From UBA940 sp045613745 (GTDB taxonomy: Bacteria > Bacteroidota > Bacteroidia > Bacteroidales > Rikenellaceae): a DNA stretch of 64,000 nucleotides. The translations under genes and the position numbers were made by a program. Under the pieces are notes generated by a model that worked only from the letters and a program-made list of their open reading frames with translations, made no database searches and had not been told where the DNA came from. The DNA lies in the NCBI GenBank assembly GCA_045613745.1, contig JAZLBP010000003.1, forward strand, positions 1 through 64,000, written 5' to 3'. The stretch's first letter is position 1, and each line of letters starts with the position of its first letter. Positions 10,258 to 17,959 of the stretch are shown piece by piece.

Positions 10258-11148
10258 ATGATGAAAAAAGCGTATGTATTCCCCGGACAAGGGGCACAAT
10301 TCCCCGGAATGGGACGCGACCTTTACGAAAGTTCGCAGGTGGCGAAAGAGATGTTTGAGAGAGCGAACGAGGTACTCGGATTCCGCATCACCGACATTAT
10401 GTTTGGCGAGGATGCCGAGGCATTGAAACAAACCGCCGTAACCCAACCCGCAGTATTCCTGCACTCGGTGATTATGGCCAAGGTTTTGGGCGAGGAGTTT
10501 GCCCCCGAAATGGTTGCTGGCCACTCACTTGGCGAGTTCTCGGCACTGGTAACAACTGGTGCGCTGTCGTTCGAGGATGGCCTTTCGCTTGTAGCAAAAC
10601 GTGCCGCAGCAATGCAAAAGGCTTGCGAGGCTGCGCCCTCGACTATGGCCGCAGTTCTTGGTTTGGAGGATAGTGTGGTTGAGCAAGCGTGCGCCGAGAT
10701 TGACGGCGTGGTGGTTGCTGCCAACTACAACTGCCCCGGTCAGCTTGTAATTTCGGGTACTATCGAAGCGGTTGACGCTGCGTGTGCAAAACTCAAAGAG
10801 CTGGGTGCACGTCGCGCTCTGCGTCTGCCCGTGGGTGGTGCTTTCCACTCGCCGCTGATGGAGCCCGCACGCATCGAGTTGAGCGAGGCTATCGAGCAAG
10901 CCGAGTTCACTACACCCCGCTGCCCCGTTTACCAAAATGTGGACGCCAAACCCTACACCGACCCCGCACAAATCAAACAAAACTTGGTGGCTCAACTCAC
11001 CTCGCCCGTGCGTTGGACCTACTGCGTTCAGAATATGATTGCCGACGGCGCAACCGACTTCACAGAGCTTGGCCCCGGCAAAGTATTGCAAGGTCTTATC
11101 ACCAAGATTAACAAAGAAGTAACAGCCGTATCTAAAGAAACTCTTTAA
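10258..11148 (+). CDS. fabD: Malonyl-CoA:ACP transacylase
   Basis: Loads malonyl groups onto acyl carrier protein for fatty-acid synthesis. The 296-residue protein starts with the family signature 'AYVFPGQGAQFPGMG', has the nucleophile motif GHSLGE (Ser about 92) and the conserved 'GAFHSPLM' containing the catalytic His (about 199). It ends with the usual 'GPGKVLQGL'. Two in-frame ATGs are adjacent (10258 and 10261) and either could be used. It is divergent from plsC, so two lipid genes face away from each other. Confidence 0.95.
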   Translation: MMKKAYVFPGQGAQFPGMGRDLYESSQVAKEMFERANEVLGFRITDIMFGEDAEALKQTAVTQPAVFLHSVIMAKVLGEEFAPEMVAGHSLGEFSALVTTGALSFEDGLSLVAKRAAAMQKACEAAPSTMAAVLGLEDSVVEQACAEIDGVVVAANYNCPGQLVISGTIEAVDAACAKLKELGARRALRLPVGGAFHSPLMEPARIELSEAIEQAEFTTPRCPVYQNVDAKPYTDPAQIKQNLVAQLTSPVRWTYCVQNMIADGATDFTELGPGKVLQGLITKINKEVTAVSKETL

Positions 11149-11171
11149 GCACTGACTTCCACTTCTATTCT

Positions 11172-11200
11172 GGCAGGCTTGACCACTGGTCGGGCCTGCC
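11172..11200 (+). terminator. Hairpin after fabD
   Basis: A 7-bp stem (GGCAGGC 11172-11178 with GCCTGCC 11194-11200) has a second stem, GACC/GGTC, nested in its loop. The downstream sequence is AT-rich rather than a clean T-run, so termination is likely but not certain. Confidence 0.55.
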
Positions 11201-11259
11201 TAATTTATATACCCAACACAACAAACATTATATTATTCGAAATACAACACCCATTGAGT

Positions 11260-11291
11260 GTTGTTCGTTAGCGAAAAGATTTTTATATTTG
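11260..11291 (+). promoter_or_regulatory. Promoter of the repeat lipoprotein
   Basis: GTTG (11260-11263) and TATATTTG (11284-11291) are separated by exactly 20 bp, the same spacing as the best promoters in this window. Transcription from here would give a leader of roughly 320 nt. Confidence 0.6.
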
Positions 11292-11297
11292 TGGTGT

Positions 11298-11618
11298 CAG
11301 GCAAATAGTCTGGCGTTACATACTGAAAGTGTTTTCGCAGTCCTTGTTGAAAATGTGGCAATTTTCTATGAATCTAAGGATAACGAACAGCACTCATTCC
11401 TTGTATATGTATGTGAACATAGGCACACTCTGTGCCTGTGCCTCACACTATACGAGTGTGGGGCATTGTATCGTTTATTTAGATTCGGGTTCGCCACAAC
11501 CTTCAACAGATAGACGAAATTCATCTCCACACTTTCTTTTTTTTAATTAACCCACCATAGAGGAGGTGATATGGTAATTTAATTTTGATTCAAAAATTAA
11601 CTCAAAATTATAATTACT
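11298..11618 (+). promoter_or_regulatory. Long structured 5' leader with strong SD and mini-ORF
   Basis: This gene-free stretch holds consecutive hairpins: 11349-11366 (GAAAAT/ATTTTC), 11422-11436 (GGCACA/TGTGCC) and 11441-11463 (9 bp with one GU, CCTCACACT/AGTGTGGGG). A pyrimidine tract ends near 11544. At 11561-11570 AGGAGGTGAT is a perfect complement of the 16S rRNA 3' end, directly followed by ATG-GTA-ATT-TAA (11571-11582). The real gene begins 36 nt later without an SD. A small hairpin, CCATA (11555-11559) with TATGG (11570-11574), would place the SD in its loop. The role is unknown; regulation at RNA level is an inference. Confidence 0.5.
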
Positions 11619-14222
11619 ATGAAAAAGTTATTATTCATCGCCCCTTTGCTACTGGGGTTTGTTCTGACATCGTGTTATGATGAGGACATTGAGAAAATCA
11701 ACAACAGATTAGATATTCTTGAGAATACTGCAATAGCAACAATCAATCAGCAGATAGCTTCTATTGACAATTCAATTTTATTGCTTGGCAAGACCGATAA
11801 AGAGTTGAGCGAATACATTGAAGCTCTGGAAGCGGATGCAGAAAATTTAAATTCGCAACTCAACACCACCAATACCAAGATTAATGATGTCAAGACCGAA
11901 ATTTCAGAAACCATTTCTACAGAGAAAGCAAATATCCTTGCTGAACTGGAGTCTTTCCGTGCAAGTGTTAATAGTCAGTTAAGCGCGGTAAATACCACTC
12001 TGGAAACTCTGAAAGCAAAGGATGCGGAACTGACACAACAAATTGCAGACCTCAATAAGTACGTTGCATCTGAACTTAAGAACACCAAGGATTGGACTAC
12101 GGCAACTTTTGCAACACTCGAACAATATGAGGTTGTAACTACCACCATTGCAACCATTGAGGGACAAATCAAGGGACTCAATGAGAGTCTTGTTTCTCTT
12201 GAAAACCGCATCAATGACAAAATTGCCAAAGATATTGCCGCCGCAAGTGCTACCCTTTCTGCTGATATTAAAACAGCTATTGAGGAAGTGACAACGGCCT
12301 ATACTTCTGCTATTGCTGATGCTAAAACAGAAATTACAGAAGCATACACATCTTCGTTGCAATCGTCTATTTCTACACTTGAAACCTCGATGAAGGGTTG
12401 GGTTAATGATAAACTTACCGCATATTCAACCATTCTTGAAACAGAAGCTAAAATTGCAACCTTGCAAGGTGAGATGGATGGCAAGTTAGCTGCTCAGAAA
12501 GTCTATTTGGAAACTCTTGTAAATGCACTTTCTGCCAATGTGACTACAGATGTTGCTGCGTTAAGGAAACAAATTGAGAATATCAATGAGCTGATTGCCC
12601 AAAAAGACCAAGAGATTGCGGAACTGCACGAACTTCTTGACACTCAAAAGGACGAAATAACTCAAGCGTACCAAAATGCCATTGAGGGTGCTATTGCTAC
12701 TTCTGAAGGTAAAATGAGTAAGTTGCTGGCGGATGAAATCAATGCTATTAACAAGCGTATTGACCAATCTGATGTTGCTGTCATTGAAGCTTTTGTTGTC
12801 GAATACAAAGGTCGTATGGAAACTGCGGAATCAGACATTGCTAAACTCAAATCTGAAGTACTCCAACTGCAAGCAATAACCGAAAAACTTTTGGCACGAA
12901 TCCAATCAATTACCTACATTCCCCAATATGCAGACGGAATGGCAACTATTGATTACCACACCAAACGTGGTACTCTTGATTTTCAGATTTCGCCCAAGAG
13001 TGTAATCACGGAATTAGCAAATGTCTGGAGAACGGCACTTACTTTTAAGGCTGTCCAAACCCAAACTCGCGCGGTGAACTTTATCAACCTTCCCATCACC
13101 TCCTTTGAGGCAGATGCCGACAACGGTACTATCACCATTGAGGTGGATGGAACAAACCTTGGTGATGATTTCTTTGTGGAACAGACAACTGCAAGCGCTA
13201 CTCTTGAAGTGTCTGATGGTAATAGCTGTATTAATTCAAACTACACAAATCTGACTCCCAACTTTATTATTAAGTTTGAAGATAAGGAGGTGGAGCGTAT
13301 TTGTGTTGTAAATTGGGATACTGATGGCGATTTGAAGTTGTCTTATGATGAAGCTGCGGCAGTAACAACCATTGAAGGTGTTTTTTCCTACCGTAACAAC
13401 AATGGCAATAGTGTTTATAATTGGACGTCTGAAATGGTAATGTTTAATGAGTTGAGATACTTTAAAAGTTTAACAAGTATACAACCTTATGCATTTTGTG
13501 GTTGTGAGCAGTTACTTTCCATTTCACTACCTGATAATATTGAATCAATAGAACAATGTGCTTTTAAGGATTGTTCAAGTATGGTGGATATTGTTATCCC
13601 AGATAATGTCACATCAATTGGAGATTCCGCATTTCGTGGCTGTTCTAATTTATCATACGCATATATACCAAATAGCGTAACCTCAATTGGCGGTTCCGCT
13701 TTCTCGAAGTGCTTATGTTTGTCTAACATTACTATTCCAGACAATGTCATCTCAATTGGCAGTTCTGCTTTTAGTTATTGTAGCGGTTTGACAAATGTAC
13801 GTTTATCTAACAATATAAATTCTTTAGAAAACAGTATTTTTTCTGATTGTACGAGCCTTAAAGAACTCGTTATTCCTGATAATGTATATATAATAAAATA
13901 CGGCGCATTGCAAGGTTGCACAAATTTATCAAAAGTTGTTATTGGTTCAGGTATTAAAACAATTGAGGATGCCGCATTAAAGAATAGTGGAATAGTTAAT
14001 GTTTATTGTAAGGCAAAGGAAGCTCCCGCTGTTTATTATAAAGGTACGGCTTCATATGCACCTGAAGCTTGCTCTATACCTTTAAGTTCTAACCTAAAGA
14101 TATATGTTCCGAGGGATTCCTACGATATCTATAAATCACTTGGGTCATGTATAAGTGGGTCTACTACACAAAAAAATTGGTATATGTATAGGTCATATTT
14201 AGTACCTTATGACTTTGAATAA
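11619..14222 (+). CDS. Surface lipoprotein: long coiled coil plus BspA-type leucine-rich repeats
   Basis: The 867-residue protein has a signal peptide with lipobox 'LTSC' (Cys19) followed by YDEDIE, an acidic stretch like the Bacteroidetes surface-export signal. Residues about 20-430 are Lys/Glu/Asn/Gln-rich heptads without Pro or Cys, a predicted long coiled coil. A beta-rich middle segment follows. Residues 567-578 (DTDGDLKLSYDE) look like an EF-hand calcium loop, and about 620-800 hold at least seven LRR_5 repeats of about 23 residues (pattern 'I.IPDNVTSIGDSAFRGCS'). BspA-type proteins are usually adhesins; that function is inferred. Codon use is clearly more AT-rich than in neighbouring genes, suggesting transfer. 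Confidence 0.8.
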   Translation: MKKLLFIAPLLLGFVLTSCYDEDIEKINNRLDILENTAIATINQQIASIDNSILLLGKTDKELSEYIEALEADAENLNSQLNTTNTKINDVKTEISETISTEKANILAELESFRASVNSQLSAVNTTLETLKAKDAELTQQIADLNKYVASELKNTKDWTTATFATLEQYEVVTTTIATIEGQIKGLNESLVSLENRINDKIAKDIAAASATLSADIKTAIEEVTTAYTSAIADAKTEITEAYTSSLQSSISTLETSMKGWVNDKLTAYSTILETEAKIATLQGEMDGKLAAQKVYLETLVNALSANVTTDVAALRKQIENINELIAQKDQEIAELHELLDTQKDEITQAYQNAIEGAIATSEGKMSKLLADEINAINKRIDQSDVAVIEAFVVEYKGRMETAESDIAKLKSEVLQLQAITEKLLARIQSITYIPQYADGMATIDYHTKRGTLDFQISPKSVITELANVWRTALTFKAVQTQTRAVNFINLPITSFEADADNGTITIEVDGTNLGDDFFVEQTTASATLEVSDGNSCINSNYTNLTPNFIIKFEDKEVERICVVNWDTDGDLKLSYDEAAAVTTIEGVFSYRNNNGNSVYNWTSEMVMFNELRYFKSLTSIQPYAFCGCEQLLSISLPDNIESIEQCAFKDCSSMVDIVIPDNVTSIGDSAFRGCSNLSYAYIPNSVTSIGGSAFSKCLCLSNITIPDNVISIGSSAFSYCSGLTNVRLSNNINSLENSIFSDCTSLKELVIPDNVYIIKYGALQGCTNLSKVVIGSGIKTIEDAALKNSGIVNVYCKAKEAPAVYYKGTASYAPEACSIPLSSNLKIYVPRDSYDIYKSLGSCISGSTTQKNWYMYRSYLVPYDFE

Positions 14223-14307
14223 ATAAGACAAATATCATATTTGGTTTATTATGTATTCTCAAAAAGCTTTTGATTCTTACTAGCTATGAAATAAGGTTTG
14301 TTTACAT

Positions 14308-14315
14308 TAATTTTG
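14308..14315 (+). promoter_or_regulatory. Candidate -7 box before the orphan ORF
   Basis: TAATTTTG matches TAnnTTTG and lies 20 nt before the ATG at 14336. No -33 box is visible at the right distance. Confidence 0.35.
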
Positions 14316-14335
14316 CATAAAACACATTGAAATAT

Positions 14336-14629
14336 ATGGAACAAAAATTGAAAGAGATGCTTAGTCGATGGATAGAGGCTTATCCAGAAAGTCATCACCC
14401 CTGCGACTATGAAAGGTTATTTGCAGTTATTAAATTTGCTTACAAAAATGGGATCTTGTCATTATTGCCCAACATAGACTTAGCAAAACTTGTAAGAGAG
14501 AAAAAGCCAGCATGGAGTGATGAGTATGTGAATGACTTTGTGCAGGAGAAAGTAATTGTTATATCAGGCTATGTGCAACTTCTGCAGTCAATGCAGAATG
14601 ATAATACCATCCCGAATTATCAACGATAA
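14336..14629 (+). CDS. Hypothetical protein, 97 aa
   Basis: I do not recognise this protein. It is mainly helical, soluble and has no signal peptide, membrane segment or cysteine motif (one Cys near residue 20). I prefer the ATG at 14336 over the in-frame ATG at 14327, because the -7-like box at 14308-14315 leaves the latter almost no leader. Base composition is AT-rich like the upstream lipoprotein gene. A strong terminator follows 20 nt after the stop, so the gene looks expressed as its own unit. Confidence 0.6.
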   Translation: MEQKLKEMLSRWIEAYPESHHPCDYERLFAVIKFAYKNGILSLLPNIDLAKLVREKKPAWSDEYVNDFVQEKVIVISGYVQLLQSMQNDNTIPNYQR

Positions 14630-14648
14630 ACGTTGTGCTATTCTTTTT

Positions 14649-14674
14649 AAGGAGGCTTCGGCCTCCTTTTTTTT
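14649..14674 (+). terminator. Intrinsic terminator with UUCG loop
   Basis: An 8-bp stem (AAGGAGGC 14649-14656 with GCCTCCTT 14661-14668) closed by a TTCG tetraloop is followed by a long T-run. It is a textbook terminator closing the AT-rich patch. Confidence 0.9.
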
Positions 14675-14786
14675 TACACCCCCGCTGGATTAATTTCTGG
14701 CGGGGTATTTTATTCAGCCATCACTCTATTCAGGCACATCACGAATCCCTCTCAATTAAAAATATTTTAAAATAATTGGTCTAATT

Positions 14787-14819
14787 GTTGGTTTTTATAA
14801 AAATTTATTATTAATTTCG
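14787..14819 (+). promoter_or_regulatory. Candidate promoter of the ROK gene
   Basis: GTTG (14787-14790) and TAATTTCG (14812-14819) are separated by 21 bp. The TTCG variant of the -7 box also occurs before rmuC. Confidence 0.45.
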
Positions 14820-14852
14820 CATTAACTAATCCGAAACTAACCAACTAAAATA

Positions 14853-16085
14853 ATGACCTCGTTAAAAGAATTTTTCAATAAACACGAGAACGACATCCAA
14901 AAGGGCATCGCCCACAAAAACAACCTAATCAAACGTAACATCGTGGCCTATATGGCCGTCAACGGATGCTCGACTCTCGCGGAGCTAACCCAAAAACTTC
15001 ACGTCAGCGTACCTACTATGACCAAACTCGTTCACGAACTTGTGGAGGAGAAACTCGTGGTCGAAAACGGCAAAATCGAAACAACGGGCGGACGACGACC
15101 CAATGTTTTCGGTCTGACAAACTCGGCAATCTACTTTGCGGGTATCAACATCGGCCGTGACTCGATTCAGTTTGTGCTGACTGACGTTCAAAACAACATC
15201 ATCTACGAGCAAAGTAACCCTTCGTTTGTGCTCACCGACAGCGACCGCTGTCTGCACAGCATTTGCGAGCAAACCGACCAATTTCTGGATAACTGCGGCG
15301 TTGAGCGCGGCAAGATTCTCGGAATCGGCGTTTGCATCGCAGGTCGTGTAAACCCCGACACAGGTCGCAGCTACATGTACTTCACTTCGAGCGACAAGTC
15401 GCTGCGCCAAACCATCGAGGATCACACCAACATCCGCACCTTGGTTGAGAATGACACCCGCGCGCGATGCTATGCCGAGTATTGCAACGACAATCAGCAA
15501 GGCGGCAAAAACCTGCTCTACCTCCACTTGGGACGTGGTGTGGCGATCGGTATCGTAACCAACGGCAAGCTCTACTACGGCAAGTCGGGATTTGCGGGCG
15601 AGTTTGGACACACCCCCTTCTTCGACAACGAAATCATCTGCGCCTGCGGTAAGAAAGGCTGTCTGGAAACCGAGGTTTCGGGTATCGCCATCGAGCAAAA
15701 AATCGTGCGTCGCATCGAGCAAGGTGTGAACACCATTCTGCGCGAGAAGTACGACTTGGGCCAAAACATCCACATCGACGACGTGGTTGGCGCTGCCAAA
15801 AAGGACGACACCCTCTCAATCGAGCTTATCGAGGAGGCCGGCGAGAAGGTTGGCAAGAGTATTGCATTCCTTATCAACATCTTCAACCCCGAGACCGTTA
15901 TCATCGGAGGAAACCTGGCAAAAGCGGGTGAGTTCTTGATGTTGCCACTCAAATCGGCTACCAACAAATTCTCGCTTAATCTGGTGTACAAAGATACCAA
16001 GTTCCGTTTCTCGCAAATGGACGAGAACGCAGCCGCTCTGGGTGCCGCGATGCTCATTCGCAACCGAATCATCGGCGTTCAATAG
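14853..16085 (+). CDS. ROK family transcriptional regulator (NagC/XylR type)
   Basis: 410 residues. An N-terminal winged helix-turn-helix (about 25-75, 'LAELTQKLHVSVPTMTKLV') precedes a ROK sugar-kinase-like domain. Visible in the latter are the zinc-binding 'CACGKKGCLE' (Cys263, Cys265, Cys270), the ATP-site 'LHLGRGVAIGI' and 'FNPETVIIGG'. Such proteins repress sugar catabolism or amino-sugar genes and sense sugars or phosphosugars. The N-terminal HTH makes a regulator more likely than a free kinase. The acetyltransferase gene begins 5 nt downstream, so they are probably cotranscribed. Confidence 0.88.
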   Translation: MTSLKEFFNKHENDIQKGIAHKNNLIKRNIVAYMAVNGCSTLAELTQKLHVSVPTMTKLVHELVEEKLVVENGKIETTGGRRPNVFGLTNSAIYFAGINIGRDSIQFVLTDVQNNIIYEQSNPSFVLTDSDRCLHSICEQTDQFLDNCGVERGKILGIGVCIAGRVNPDTGRSYMYFTSSDKSLRQTIEDHTNIRTLVENDTRARCYAEYCNDNQQGGKNLLYLHLGRGVAIGIVTNGKLYYGKSGFAGEFGHTPFFDNEIICACGKKGCLETEVSGIAIEQKIVRRIEQGVNTILREKYDLGQNIHIDDVVGAAKKDDTLSIELIEEAGEKVGKSIAFLINIFNPETVIIGGNLAKAGEFLMLPLKSATNKFSLNLVYKDTKFRFSQMDENAAALGAAMLIRNRIIGVQ

Positions 16086-16090
16086 AGAAG

Positions 16091-16570
16091 ATGCCTCTTG
16101 ACAACAAAATAACTCTTCGAGCAGCAACATTGGAGGACACTCCGATGTTGCTCGCTTGGGAGAACTCCGCAGATGCACAAGGAGTTACCCAAGCAGAGGA
16201 GCCTCTTTCGGCGGAGTTTGTCGCCCGTCATATCCTTTCATCACAAAACCTTATTTCCGACCTGCAACAGCGCTTTGTAGTGCTTAACTGCGTAGGTACG
16301 CCCATCGGCACCGTCGATTTGCTCGACTACTCCCCCACCACAGCGAGTGCCGACATCGGAATTTACATCACTCCCGAGGCACGACAACAAGGCCACGCCA
16401 CACAAGCCATCACCCTTGCCACCCACAAGGCGCGACAATATGGTGTGCGCTATCTTTATGCCGACATTCAAGTGGGTAACTCGGCAAGCCTTGCACTATT
16501 CCACAAACTCGGATTCACCCCAACCCACCCCACAAATGGCGAAATTATTCGCGTAGTCCTCGCTCTTTAA
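16091..16570 (+). CDS. GNAT family N-acetyltransferase (RimJ/RimL-like)
   Basis: A 159-residue GNAT domain. The N-terminal 'LRAATLEDTPMLLAWE' matches the RimJ/RimL/SpeG subgroup, the acetyl-CoA loop is 'ITPEARQQGHATQAI' (about 96-110) and the final strand contains 'NSASLALFHKLGF' (about 135-147). The substrate cannot be told. It begins 5 nt after the ROK gene and shares its transcription unit. Confidence 0.85.
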   Translation: MPLDNKITLRAATLEDTPMLLAWENSADAQGVTQAEEPLSAEFVARHILSSQNLISDLQQRFVVLNCVGTPIGTVDLLDYSPTTASADIGIYITPEARQQGHATQAITLATHKARQYGVRYLYADIQVGNSASLALFHKLGFTPTHPTNGEIIRVVLAL

Positions 16571-16640
16571 CCACAACTATGGAATAATATTTGCAACCAC
16601 ACCGACCAAGTGTAATCTTTCTAAAAACAAGCGAGTCGGT

Positions 16641-17594
16641 ATGGATACAGTTTTAGTGGTCGGAGGCGCCGGAGCCGTTGGTTCGCAGTTGTGCAATTCG
16701 TTGCACGAAGGCGGATATGATGTGATTTGTATGGACATCACAGACCCCAACGACGCACACGGAGTGCGCCATTTGTTGGATAAGGAGAATTTTCAATACG
16801 TTCGCCACAGCTCAACGCACTCCTTCAAGGCGAACTGCAAGTACATCTATCACTTTGCATCACTGACCGACTCTCTGTTCTCGAACGCAGAGCGCCCTGT
16901 CGAGGTTATGAAAACCGAGTGGCTGGGTCTGATGAACACACTCGAAGCGGCTCTGCAAAACGGCGCGACGGTCATCTACGGTTCGTCGTCGAGTGTCTAT
17001 GCCTATCGTAACGGAGATTTCAACACAACATTCCCCAGCGCGCACATCAAGTCGGCATGCGAAGCGCTGTGCTACTCCTATTTCAAGGAGTACAAGGTGG
17101 ATGTGAAGATTGCACGCCTGTTCGAGACCTATGGTTGCGGAATGACTCCCGACGACCAGCGAATCATACCGCGAATGGTGGTTGCCGCACTGCGCAACAG
17201 CGACATCATAATCCGCGACACCAAGGGACAATTACGTACCTTCTGTTGGGTAGGCGACATTGTGCGCGGCGTCACTGCACTTGCCGAGCGCACCGAGAAA
17301 AGTCACGGATTTGAGATTATGAATTTCGGAGGTAAAGAGAGCATTACGCTCGATGAGTTGGCACACAAGATTGTGAATATGACCCACAGCCACTCGCGCA
17401 TAATCCACGAGCCGCGCCCGTCGCAGTATTCCATATCACAAGTTGCCGACACCAGCCACACACAACAGCGACTCGGTTGGAGTCCCGAAGTGTCGCTCGA
17501 CGAGGGTCTCGGCTACATCATCGAACACCTTGACAAACGACTGAAAGTCGAGTCGAGCATCTACAAATGTGAATCGTGGATTGAATTTTATTAA
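16641..17594 (+). CDS. Extended SDR, nucleotide-sugar epimerase/UDP-xylose-synthase-like, catalytic Tyr replaced
   Basis: 317 residues with the dinucleotide-binding 'GGAGAVG' at about 8-14 and a body resembling UDP-glucuronate decarboxylase or dTDP-glucose dehydratase: 'GSSSSVYAY', 'IARLFETYG', 'FGGKESITLDELAHKI' and 'RLGWSPEVSLDEGL'. Where these enzymes have Tyr-x3-Lys, the sequence is S133-AHI-K137, so the lysine is kept but the catalytic Tyr appears to be Ser. Dehydratases and decarboxylases also need this Tyr, so activity is doubtful or altered. It is followed after 23 nt by a thioredoxin gene. Confidence 0.75.
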   Translation: MDTVLVVGGAGAVGSQLCNSLHEGGYDVICMDITDPNDAHGVRHLLDKENFQYVRHSSTHSFKANCKYIYHFASLTDSLFSNAERPVEVMKTEWLGLMNTLEAALQNGATVIYGSSSSVYAYRNGDFNTTFPSAHIKSACEALCYSYFKEYKVDVKIARLFETYGCGMTPDDQRIIPRMVVAALRNSDIIIRDTKGQLRTFCWVGDIVRGVTALAERTEKSHGFEIMNFGGKESITLDELAHKIVNMTHSHSRIIHEPRPSQYSISQVADTSHTQQRLGWSPEVSLDEGLGYIIEHLDKRLKVESSIYKCESWIEFY

Positions 17595-17617
17595 CCATAC
17601 GAAAACCGCACGCCATT

Positions 17618-17959
17618 ATGACATACAACGACTTTTTGGAGTTCATCAACAGCGACACACCCACCCTCGCATACTTCAATGCTGCGTGGTGTAAACCGTG
17701 TAGAGCGATGAGCACCGAGATAGATAAACTATCAATTCAACTCAAAGACCGTTTCGCATTGTTAAACATAGATATAGACGCGCCTGAAAATTACAAAATC
17801 ACACAGGCGTACAACATATATTCGGTGCCGACTATCATTATTTTTCGCAATGGCGCACCCGCGTGGCGCATAAGCGGAGCGGTGACTTCATCGTATCTCC
17901 AACGGATAATCAGCAAGTTGCCATCCGCGCCAAAAGTCCGCACAAAAGGCGGACTCTAA
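17618..17959 (+). CDS. Thioredoxin-like protein
   Basis: A 113-residue thioredoxin fold with the active site WCKPC (Trp24-Cys28) and the cis-proline in 'SVPTIIIF' (about 68-75). The usual WCGPC has Lys instead of Gly. No signal peptide is present, so it is cytosolic. Its stop codon overlaps that of the convergent dehydrogenase gene (17956-17959). It could serve general disulfide reduction; no specific partner is visible. Confidence 0.85.
   Translation: MTYNDFLEFINSDTPTLAYFNAAWCKPCRAMSTEIDKLSIQLKDRFALLNIDIDAPENYKITQAYNIYSVPTIIIFRNGAPAWRISGAVTSSYLQRIISKLPSAPKVRTKGGL

Noticed and set aside
11289..11513. 74-codon frame in the lipoprotein leader
   Set aside because: It spans the hairpins and has no plausible start signal; the leader is better read as RNA.
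13478..13950. Regularly spaced similar units, possible CRISPR
   Set aside because: They are 69-bp coding repeats of the LRR_5 domain with diverged sequence, without constant repeats and unique spacers.
14700..14725. CCCCGC/GCGGGG inverted repeat after the UUCG terminator
   Set aside because: The loop is long and there is no T-run or conserved context; probably chance.
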